DNA of 34,075 nucleotides. It comes from an uncultured Aquincola sp. (lineage in GTDB: Bacteria; Pseudomonadota; Gammaproteobacteria; Burkholderiales; Burkholderiaceae). A model generated the notes under the pieces. That model saw only the letters and a list, made by a program, of their open reading frames with translations. It ran no database searches and was not told the DNA's origin. A program made the position numbers and the translations under genes. Below, in pieces: positions 25,282 to 31,576 of this stretch. The stretch is from the NCBI GenBank assembly GCA_937883885.1, contig CAKZXL010000746.1, positions 1 through 34,075 of the forward strand, given 5' to 3'. Position 1 is the stretch's first letter. Each line of letters starts with the position of its first letter.

Positions 25282-26319
25282 TCAGTCGGTGGATTGCGCC
25301 TGGGCCACCAGCGGCGCCTTCACCGGCGTCCAGGCCACCGCGGTGATCTCGGGGAACGACCGCCATTCCTTGTGCCAGCTGCGGCCGCCGTCGGTGGAGC
25401 GAAAGAGGTCGCCGTACTTGGTGCCGGCATACAGCCGCGTGGGGTCCGCGCCGTGGCCGCCCAGCGCCCAGAAGGTGGAGTTGGGCGGCGTCTCCAGCTG
25501 CATCTCGGTCCAGTGGAAGCCGCGGTCGCTGGAGCGGTAGAGCCTCGTCTTGAGCCCGGGCGTGCCGTCGCCGATGGCCATCAGCAGCTCGTCGTCGCTG
25601 CCCGGCAGCGGCATCACCGTGCGGGTGTAGTACAGGCCGTCGAAGCGCTGCTTCGACAGCTGCCCATCCCAGGTCTGGCCATCGTCCTGGCTCACGTACA
25701 CCGCATTGACCGTGAGCACGATGAAGGTGCGCGGCGCGCTGGCCGTGGCCGGCAGGATGGAGATGGCATGGATGTCGGAGCTGCGGATGGCCTTGCGCGG
25801 ATCGTCCAGCCGCTCGAAGTGCTGGCCGCCGTCGCGGCTGCGCCAGGCACCGCCTTCTTCCACGCCGAACCACACGTCCTGCCCGTCGTCGGGGTTCACG
25901 CAGATGGTGAGCATGCGCGGGCGGTTGACGCCCTGGCAGAACTCGTCCATCTCCGGCGGCAGGCGGTGCCAGGTCTCGCCGCGGTCGGTGGATTGGAAGA
26001 GGGCCGCGCGCGAGGGCGCGCCGGTGCCGGCATACATCACCTCCGGCTGGCTGGGATCGATGCCGATCGACCAGACCGTCATGCCGCGGATGGCGCCTTC
26101 GGCCAGGCGCCAGTGGGCACCGCCGTCGTCGCTGATGCACAGGCCTGCATCGGCACCGGCATACACGCGGTCCGGCCGCTCGGGGTCGACGGCCAGGGCG
26201 CGCACCACGCCGTCGAACTCGATGGCCTCCTTCAGGCCCAGCCGGTGCCAGGTGCGGCCGTCGTCGTTGCTGCGCAGGATGCCCTGGCCGGCAGTGGCCA
26301 CCATGATCGTGAAGTTCAT
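25282..26319 (-). CDS. cytoplasmic Asp-box (BNR-repeat) beta-propeller protein
   Basis: Protein of 345 residues with seven Asp-box repeats (SxDxGxxW) at about 17, 63, 110, 161, 210, 263 and 308, for example SNDDGRTW, STDRGETW, SQDDGQTW and STDGGRSW. The regular spacing of about 45-55 residues predicts a propeller of roughly seven blades. No signal peptide is visible: the N terminus MNFTIMVATAGQGILRS is already the first strand. Such proteins are often labelled exo-sialidase or glycosyl hydrolase, but the FRIP motif and catalytic residues of sialidases are not seen, so enzymatic activity is not supported. It probably serves as a scaffold or unrecognised enzyme in the operon. The ATG at 26319 is 14 bp after the SDR stop. 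Confidence 0.82.
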   Translation of the reverse strand: MNFTIMVATAGQGILRSNDDGRTWHRLGLKEAIEFDGVVRALAVDPERPDRVYAGADAGLCISDDGGAHWRLAEGAIRGMTVWSIGIDPSQPEVMYAGTGAPSRAALFQSTDRGETWHRLPPEMDEFCQGVNRPRMLTICVNPDDGQDVWFGVEEGGAWRSRDGGQHFERLDDPRKAIRSSDIHAISILPATASAPRTFIVLTVNAVYVSQDDGQTWDGQLSKQRFDGLYYTRTVMPLPGSDDELLMAIGDGTPGLKTRLYRSSDRGFHWTEMQLETPPNSTFWALGGHGADPTRLYAGTKYGDLFRSTDGGRSWHKEWRSFPEITAVAWTPVKAPLVAQAQSTD

Positions 26320-26333
26320 CGCTCGTGCCTCGC

Positions 26334-27143
26334 TCAGAGGAAGATGCCGCGCGTCAGGCCGCCGTCGCAGCCCAGCGATTCGCCGGTGATGGAGCCCGAG
26401 CGGGGCGAAGCCAGGAAGGCGATGATCCAGCCCATTTCCTCGGGCTGCAGCACGCGGCGGATGGGCGTGGCCTTGACGTAGTTGGACTCCACGGCCGCGG
26501 CGGTCAGGCCCTGCTTCTGCGCTTCCTTCTCGTACAGCTCGTGGATGTGGGGCGTTTCCACCACGCCGGGGTGGATGGTGTTGACGGTGATGCCGTCGGG
26601 GCCCAGCTGGTCCGACAGCGTCTTGGTCATGTGCACGATGGCCACGTTGCGCATGCCCGAGAGCTGCTTGCTGCCCCGACCGGTGAGCCCGCCGATGTTG
26701 ACGATGCGGCCATAGCCGCGGCGGCGCATGTAGGGCGCCACCGCCTTGGCACAGCGGAAGTAGCCCACCACCTTGATGTCGATGTCCTGCAGCAGGCCTT
26801 GCGGATCGGCCTCCGCCAGCTCGCTGCGCACCAGGCCGCCGGGGTGGGCCGCGCCGTTGACCAGGATGTCGATGCCGCCGAAGGCTTCGGCCGTGGCGGC
26901 CATCGCGGCTTCGATGGTCGTCATGTCGGTGGTGTCCACCACCACCGGCAGCACGCGGCCGGCACCGGGCTGCGTGGCCAGCATTTGGCGCAGCTCGGCG
27001 GCGGCTTCTTCGAGGTGGTGGAGGCGGCGCGCCGCGATGGCCACGTCCACGCCTTCGCGTGCCAGTTCCAGCGCCGCTGCCTTGCCGATGCCCATGCTGC
27101 CGCCGGTGATGAAGGCGACCTTGCCCTTGAGTTGAAGATCCAT
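26334..27143 (-). CDS. SDR-family protein with atypical active site
   Basis: Short-chain dehydrogenase/reductase of 269 residues with an intact cofactor motif TGGSMGIG at 13-20, an NGAA motif at 96-99 and a C-terminal GESLGCDGGLTRG. The catalytic part is unusual: where a Ser and a YxxxK motif are expected, the sequence is NIGGLTGRGSKQLSGMRNVA (149-168), without the Tyr or a Lys in the correct spacing. It therefore may bind NAD(P) without classic hydride transfer, or use other residues. Second gene of the operon, 24 bp after the ThDP enzyme. The family is certain, the reaction is not. Confidence 0.87.
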   Translation of the reverse strand: MDLQLKGKVAFITGGSMGIGKAAALELAREGVDVAIAARRLHHLEEAAAELRQMLATQPGAGRVLPVVVDTTDMTTIEAAMAATAEAFGGIDILVNGAAHPGGLVRSELAEADPQGLLQDIDIKVVGYFRCAKAVAPYMRRRGYGRIVNIGGLTGRGSKQLSGMRNVAIVHMTKTLSDQLGPDGITVNTIHPGVVETPHIHELYEKEAQKQGLTAAAVESNYVKATPIRRVLQPEEMGWIIAFLASPRSGSITGESLGCDGGLTRGIFL

Positions 27144-27167
27144 GGTGTTGTCCTGGTGAGTGAGGGG

Positions 27168-28739
27168 TCAGGCCAGCCGCATCTCGATCAGCACGGGGCC
27201 TTCGGTATGAGCCTGGGCGTGCGCCAGCGCCCGCTGCAGTTCTTCGGTGGTGGTGGCGGTGTGCGCCGGCACGCCATAGCCGCGCGCCAGTGCCAACCAG
27301 TCGAAGGGCGGGTCGTCCAGCAGCGTCAGCCGCTTCGATTGCTCGCCCGCTTCGATGCCGGAGCGGCCCAGTTCGGTCTGCAAGATGCCGTAGCGGCGGT
27401 TGGAGGTGATGAGCACCACCACGGGCAGCCGTTCGCGGGCCATGGTCCACAGCGACTGGATGGTGTATTGCGCGCTGCCGTCGGACTGCAGCGCATACAC
27501 GCGCCGGTCGGGGCAGGCCACCGCCGCCCCCAGCGCCACCGGCAGGCCCTGGCCGATGGCGCCGCCGGTGTTGGTGAGCACCGTGTGCCGCGCGGCCTGG
27601 GCCGAGGCGGTGACGAAGGGGTAGCCGCAGGTGCCGCCCTCCACCGAGACGATGGCCTGGTCGGGCAGGGCGTTGGACAGCAGCCGGCCCACCGCCACCG
27701 GCGTCAGCGGGCCGGCCTGCACCGGCCACTGCTGCGGCGCCACGCCGGGCACCACGCGCGGCGCCTGCAGCAGCTCGGCCAGCTGTTCCAGCGCCAGGTC
27801 GGCCGGCTCGCCGGGGGCGGCCAGCAGCTGCAGCCGGTCTTCAGGCGCCAGCCGGCTGGGCAGGCCCTCATAGCCGAAATACGCCACCGGTGCGATGGCG
27901 CCGGCCAGCACCACCTGGGCGCCGTCCAGCGCCTGGATCGCGGCCTCGGGGAAGTAGGGCAGGCGGTCGATGTCGGGCAGGGCGCCGCCGCGCTCGGTGC
28001 GCGCCGGGAAGGTCTCGGCGTACAGACGCGCGCCGGTGGCTGCGGCAATGCGGCCGGCGGCCACCTGCCCGCGCGCGCTCAACGCCCGGTCGCCCAGCAG
28101 CAGCACGGTGGGCGTGCCGGCGTGCAGCACGCGGGCCACCGCTTCCACACGCGCGGCATCCACCACCGGCGCGGCCGGGCGGGGCTGCGTGGGCGCCCGC
28201 TGCTCGGGTGCCGGCAGCTGCTGGAAGTCGACCGGCACCACCAGCGTGGCCACGCAGCCCGGGCTGGCCGCGGCGGCGCGCAGGCCATCGACCGCGTCGG
28301 CCTGCAGGGCCTGCGGCTGCGCGATGGCGCGGTACCAGCCCGACACCGGGCGCGCCAGCGATGCGATGTCCGAGGTCAACGGCGCGTCGTAGGCCAGGTG
28401 CCAGCTGGCATGGTCGCCCACCAGGTTGAGGATGGGTGAACGCGCCCGCCGCGCGTTGTGCAGGTTGGCCAGCCCATTGGCCAGGCCGGGGCCCAGGTGC
28501 AGCAGCGTGGTGGCCGGCCGGCCGCTCATGCGGGCGTAGCCATCGGCGGCGCCGGTGCACACGCCCTCGAACAGGCCCAGCACCGCACGCAACTGCGGCA
28601 GCAGGTCGAGGGCGCCCACCAGCGGCATTTCGGTGGTGCCCGGGTTGGCGAAGCACACCTCGGCACCTCCAGCCGCCAGCGCCTGCAGCAGGCGGAAGGC
28701 ACCGGAGCGCGGGGCGTCGGACAGGGTTGGTTCGTTCAT
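27168..28739 (-). CDS. ThDP-dependent enzyme (acetolactate synthase large subunit / benzoylformate decarboxylase-like)
   Basis: Thiamine-diphosphate enzyme of 523 residues with PYR, central and PP domains. Seen: catalytic Glu58 in LGLFEGVCTGAADGYARM, which activates the cofactor, and the diphosphate/metal motif at 419-447. In that motif the usual GDG is SDG (Ser419, Asp420, Gly421), followed after 25 residues by Asn447 in ITSNRRYGIL. The ThDP-binding Asp and Asn are therefore kept while the first Gly is changed. Length and layout suit 2-oxo acid decarboxylases and carboligases; a true acetolactate synthase role is unlikely because no small subunit follows. First gene of the eight-gene operon; the start overlaps a region with an inverted repeat that could block the ribosome site. 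Confidence 0.87.
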   Translation of the reverse strand: MNEPTLSDAPRSGAFRLLQALAAGGAEVCFANPGTTEMPLVGALDLLPQLRAVLGLFEGVCTGAADGYARMSGRPATTLLHLGPGLANGLANLHNARRARSPILNLVGDHASWHLAYDAPLTSDIASLARPVSGWYRAIAQPQALQADAVDGLRAAAASPGCVATLVVPVDFQQLPAPEQRAPTQPRPAAPVVDAARVEAVARVLHAGTPTVLLLGDRALSARGQVAAGRIAAATGARLYAETFPARTERGGALPDIDRLPYFPEAAIQALDGAQVVLAGAIAPVAYFGYEGLPSRLAPEDRLQLLAAPGEPADLALEQLAELLQAPRVVPGVAPQQWPVQAGPLTPVAVGRLLSNALPDQAIVSVEGGTCGYPFVTASAQAARHTVLTNTGGAIGQGLPVALGAAVACPDRRVYALQSDGSAQYTIQSLWTMARERLPVVVLITSNRRYGILQTELGRSGIEAGEQSKRLTLLDDPPFDWLALARGYGVPAHTATTTEELQRALAHAQAHTEGPVLIEMRLA

Positions 28740-28746
28740 TCATGCA

Positions 28747-28761
28747 TCCCAAAATACGGGA
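28747..28761. promoter_or_regulatory. 15-bp inverted repeat, copy 1 at the eight-gene operon start
   Basis: TCCCAAAATACGGGA has TCCC/GGGA arms around seven bases. It ends seven bases before the ThDP enzyme start codon and covers the only GGGA that could act as its ribosome site. Its reverse complement TCCCGTATTTTGGGA resembles the araC-upstream copy at 9879. Confidence 0.6.
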
Positions 28762-28771
28762 ATGATGGTAG

Positions 28772-28786
28772 TCTCAAAAAACGGGA
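28772..28786. promoter_or_regulatory. 15-bp inverted repeat, copy 2 in the eight-gene operon promoter
   Basis: TCTCAAAAAACGGGA, centred 25 bp from copy 1, with one arm mismatch. It lies seven bases from the shared motif copy D and over the region where the operon's core promoter should be. Confidence 0.55.
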
Positions 28787-28793
28787 TGAGCAA

Positions 28794-28816
28794 AGGGGTG
28801 CTAACCCATATCGGCA
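28794..28816 (-). promoter_or_regulatory. shared promoter motif, copy D (eight-gene operon)
   Basis: Read on the minus strand, TGCCGATATGGGTTAGCAC begins 77 bp before the ThDP enzyme start codon. It matches copy B (29911) at 14 of 19 positions, including the full TGCCGAT. Orientation and distance agree with the other three copies. Confidence 0.55.
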
Positions 28817-28836
28817 CCTTGTGGTCACCCGCGGTG

Positions 28837-28850
28837 CGTGTGTTCACACG
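28837..28850. promoter_or_regulatory. inverted repeat upstream of the Bug receptor gene
   Basis: CGTGTG and CACACG flank a TT spacer, 47 bp before the receptor start codon. It could be an operator for the plus-strand unit. It is short and may be chance. Confidence 0.4.
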
Positions 28851-28897
28851 TGCAGGCCGTTGTGTGAGAACGTCGTTGCAAGGAAGGGAGCCACTCG

Positions 28898-29890
28898 ATG
28901 CGCAAGCGCAAGACTCTTCGGGCCCTGGCGGGCCTGGCCGTGGGAGCCGCAGCCTGGCTGGGTGCCGGGCCGGCGGCCTGGGCACAGGGCGGTGAATGGC
29001 CGCAACGGCCGGTGCGGCTGGTGGTGCCGTACCCGCCGGGCACCGGGCCGGACATCATGGCCAGGCTGGTGTCCGAGAAGCTGGGCAAGGACCTGAAGGC
29101 CACCTTCGTCATCGACAACAAGCCCGGCGTCAACGGCAGCCTGGGCACCGAATCGGTGGTGCGGGCGCCGGCCGATGGCTACACCCTGCTGCTGGTGGAC
29201 CGGTTGACGCTGTCCACCAACCCGCTGCTCTACAGGCTGAGCTACGACCCGCGCAAGGACCTGGCTTCGGTGAGCAACATCGCCGACGTGAGCCTGTACC
29301 TGGTGGTCTCGGCCGCGCTGCCGGTCACCGACTTCCGCGGCTTCGTTGAGCACCTCAAGGCCAACCCCGGCAAGGTGACCTTCGGCAGCGGCGGCGTGGG
29401 CAGCATCTCCCACCTGAACATGGTGCTGCTGCAGGACGGCACCGGCACCCAGATGCTGCATGTGCCGTACAAGGCCTTCGCGGAGGTGATTCCGGCGATG
29501 CTGGCCGGCGACATCGCCGCCTCCTCGGGCGGGGTGGAAGCGCTGCAGCAGCATGTGGCCCAGGGCAAGCTGCGGTTGCTGGCGGTGGGCGCGCCCCAGC
29601 GCACGCCGGCCGCGCCGGCGGTGCCCACCATCCAGGAAGCGGCGGGCGCGGACTTGCTGATCTCGACCTCGTATTCGCTGCATGCGCGCTCCGGCACGCC
29701 GCCCGAGGTGCTGGCCCGGCTGCAGGCCGCGCTGCGGCGGGTGATGGCCGACCCGGAGGTGCAGGAGTCCGCGGCGCGCCGCGGACTGCGCGCCTACGCC
29801 ACCACGCCGCAGGAGCTGGACGCGGTGATCGCCGCCGATGCCGCCCGCGTGGGCCGGTTGATCCGCGAGCACCACATCAAGGTGGAGTAG
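28898..29890 (+). CDS. Bug/TctC-family periplasmic substrate-binding protein
   Basis: Periplasmic receptor of 330 residues with a signal peptide (MRKRK start, AWA cleavage after about residue 29) and the family hallmarks WPQRPVRLVVPYPPGTGPDIMAR, IDNKPGVNGSLGTE and VPYKAFAEVIPAMLAGDI. Bug proteins bind small carboxylates, aromatic acids or amides for tripartite tricarboxylate transporters; many, as here, are orphans with no TctA/TctB genes beside them. The ATG is preceded by AGGAAGGGAG. It is divergent from the eight-gene operon with 158 bp between start codons, so receptor and pathway are probably co-regulated. Confidence 0.92.
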   Translation: MRKRKTLRALAGLAVGAAAWLGAGPAAWAQGGEWPQRPVRLVVPYPPGTGPDIMARLVSEKLGKDLKATFVIDNKPGVNGSLGTESVVRAPADGYTLLLVDRLTLSTNPLLYRLSYDPRKDLASVSNIADVSLYLVVSAALPVTDFRGFVEHLKANPGKVTFGSGGVGSISHLNMVLLQDGTGTQMLHVPYKAFAEVIPAMLAGDIAASSGGVEALQQHVAQGKLRLLAVGAPQRTPAAPAVPTIQEAAGADLLISTSYSLHARSGTPPEVLARLQAALRRVMADPEVQESAARRGLRAYATTPQELDAVIAADAARVGRLIREHHIKVE

Positions 29891-29910
29891 GGCGGCCGGC
29901 CCGCGCAAGC

Positions 29911-29933
29911 TGCCGATCTGGGCTGACGCGGGC
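29911..29933 (+). promoter_or_regulatory. shared promoter motif, copy B (upstream of APC permease)
   Basis: TGCCGATCTGGGCTGACGC starts 75 bp before the ATG at 29986 and just after the receptor stop. CTGACG (29923-29928) and TAGAGT (29947-29952) could be -35 and -10 elements at 18 bp spacing, so the permease probably has its own promoter. Confidence 0.6.
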
Positions 29934-29985
29934 CACGGGCGGGCCGTAGAGTGCGGCGGCAGAGACCTTCTGCACAGGAACCTTC

Positions 29986-31422
29986 ATGTCCAGCGCGAAA
30001 CCGCCCACCTGCCACGAACTGCGACGCGACTCCCTGGGGGTGGGGGCCATCACCTTCATGGTCATCTCGGCGGCGGCGCCGCTCACCGGCGTGGCCGGCG
30101 CGGTGCCCATCGCGTTCCTGATGGGCAACGGTGCCGGCGTGCCGGCCACCTTCCTGCTGATGACGCTGGTGATGCTGGCTTTTTCGGTCGGCTACGTGGC
30201 CATGTCGCGCCACGTGCGCAATGCAGGCGCCTTCTATGCCTACGCCGCGCGCGGCCTGGGCGGCTGCTGGGGCGGCGCCGTCGCCTTCATGGCGCTGGTG
30301 TCGTACAACGCGCTGCAGTTCGGCCTGATCGGTCTGCTGGGTGGCATCGCGGCCGGGGTGTTCGGCGGCTTCGGGCTGCACCTGCCCTGGTGGGCCTGGA
30401 GCCTGATGGCGGTGCTGCTGGTGGGCGTGCTGGGCTACCGGCAGGTGGACCTGTCGGCCAAGGTGCTGGTGCTGCTGGTGGCGCTGGAGTACGCGGTGGT
30501 GCTGATCGTCGACTTCGCGATCCTGGGTCGCGGCGGCGCCCACGGCCTGGCCTTGAACCTGTTCGATCCGTCGGCGCTGCTGTCCGGCTCGCTCACCGCT
30601 TCGGTGCTGTTCTGCCTGGGCTCGTTCATGGGTTTCGAGGCCACCACCATCTATGCGGAAGAAGCGCGTGACCCCGATGTCACCATTCCCCGCGCCACCT
30701 ACCTGTCGGTGTTGCTGATCGGCGGCTTCTTCGTCTTCAGCACCTGGTTGATGATCGCCGGCGTGGGCGCCGACCAGCTGCTGCCCACGCTCAAGGCCCT
30801 GGCCGACCCCAGCAGCCTGTTCTTCGATCTGGCCGGCCGTTACGTGGGCGGTCCGATGCCGGCCATCGCCGGCCTGCTGCTGGTGTCCAGCCTGTTCGCG
30901 GCGCTGTCCGCCTTCCACAACTACATCGCCCGCTACAGCTACGTGGCCGGCCGCGAGGGCCTGTTGCCCGCGGTCGTGGGCACCACGCATGCCTGCCACC
31001 AAAGCCCGCACGTGGGCTCGGTGGCGCAAACGGCGGGTGCGCTGGTGGTGCTGGCGGTGTTCGCCGGGCTGGGCCTGGACCCGGTGCTCAACCTGTTCAC
31101 CTGGGTGTCGCAGGTGGGCGTGCTGGGGGTGCTGGGCATGATGGCGCTGACCTCCGCGTCGGTGGTGGCCTTCTTCCGCCGCCGCGGCGAAGGCGGCCTC
31201 GGCACGCGGGTGCTGCCGGCGGTGTCCGGCGCCGTGATGGCGGCGCTGTTCGTCTACGTCTTCCTGCACTTTGCCGACCTGACGGGCACTGAAGGCGGCG
31301 TGCTGGGCGCGGTGCTGCCGGCGCTCATTCCGCTGTCGGGCCTGCTGGGCTGGGGGGTGGCCCGGCGGCTGCGCGCCCGAGACCCGAGCGCCTACTCGCG
31401 CATGGGTGTCAGCCGGGTGTGA
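29986..31422 (+). CDS. APC-superfamily amino acid/polyamine permease
   Basis: Inner-membrane permease of 478 residues with about twelve helices. The first helix carries VISAAAPLTGVAGAVP, the substrate-binding broken-helix region typical of APC transporters, and FMGFEATTIYAEEARDPDVTIPRA in the middle is a family signature (a conserved Glu-rich loop after helix 6). The ATG at 29986 follows a GGAA-type ribosome site. Secondary symporters of this group bring in amino acids or amines. The shared motif upstream links it to the aminotransferase and dehydrogenase genes, so it may import their substrate. Specificity cannot be read from sequence. Confidence 0.9.
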   Translation: MSSAKPPTCHELRRDSLGVGAITFMVISAAAPLTGVAGAVPIAFLMGNGAGVPATFLLMTLVMLAFSVGYVAMSRHVRNAGAFYAYAARGLGGCWGGAVAFMALVSYNALQFGLIGLLGGIAAGVFGGFGLHLPWWAWSLMAVLLVGVLGYRQVDLSAKVLVLLVALEYAVVLIVDFAILGRGGAHGLALNLFDPSALLSGSLTASVLFCLGSFMGFEATTIYAEEARDPDVTIPRATYLSVLLIGGFFVFSTWLMIAGVGADQLLPTLKALADPSSLFFDLAGRYVGGPMPAIAGLLLVSSLFAALSAFHNYIARYSYVAGREGLLPAVVGTTHACHQSPHVGSVAQTAGALVVLAVFAGLGLDPVLNLFTWVSQVGVLGVLGMMALTSASVVAFFRRRGEGGLGTRVLPAVSGAVMAALFVYVFLHFADLTGTEGGVLGAVLPALIPLSGLLGWGVARRLRARDPSAYSRMGVSRV

Positions 31423-31531
31423 GACCCTGGCAGGGGGTCGCGATGGCCTGGCCCCAGACCTGCGCACGCATACCAGCTTTGCCCCCGGACGGCTTACATG
31501 CCCTGCTGACGTCCTCCTAAGCTCTGCCCGC

Positions 31532-31551
31532 ATTTCCTCGGTCGAGGAAAT
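31532..31551. promoter_or_regulatory. perfect inverted repeat upstream of the lipoprotein gene
   Basis: Arms ATTTCCTCG (31532-31540) and CGAGGAAAT (31543-31551) flank a GT spacer. The repeat lies 25 bp before the start codon at 31577, a classical position for a repressor dimer. No copy was seen elsewhere in the intergenic parts of the window. Without a T tract it is not a terminator for the permease gene. Confidence 0.6.
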
Positions 31552-31576
31552 CGAAGACTTAGAACGAGGAGACAAC

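Noticed and set aside
24774..26319. Sialidase function for the propeller gene
   Set aside because: Asp boxes alone do not define sialidases, and neither the catalytic arginine/FRIP region nor an export signal was seen.
25282..27729. An 815-codon reading extending the propeller gene upstream
   Set aside because: The extension overlaps the SDR gene out of frame and is low-complexity. The propeller starts cleanly at 26319.
31460..31490. A possible fifth copy of the shared promoter motif before the lipoprotein gene
   Set aside because: Only a GGCTTAC-like core matches and the TGCCGAT part is out of register by one base, so it is not above chance.
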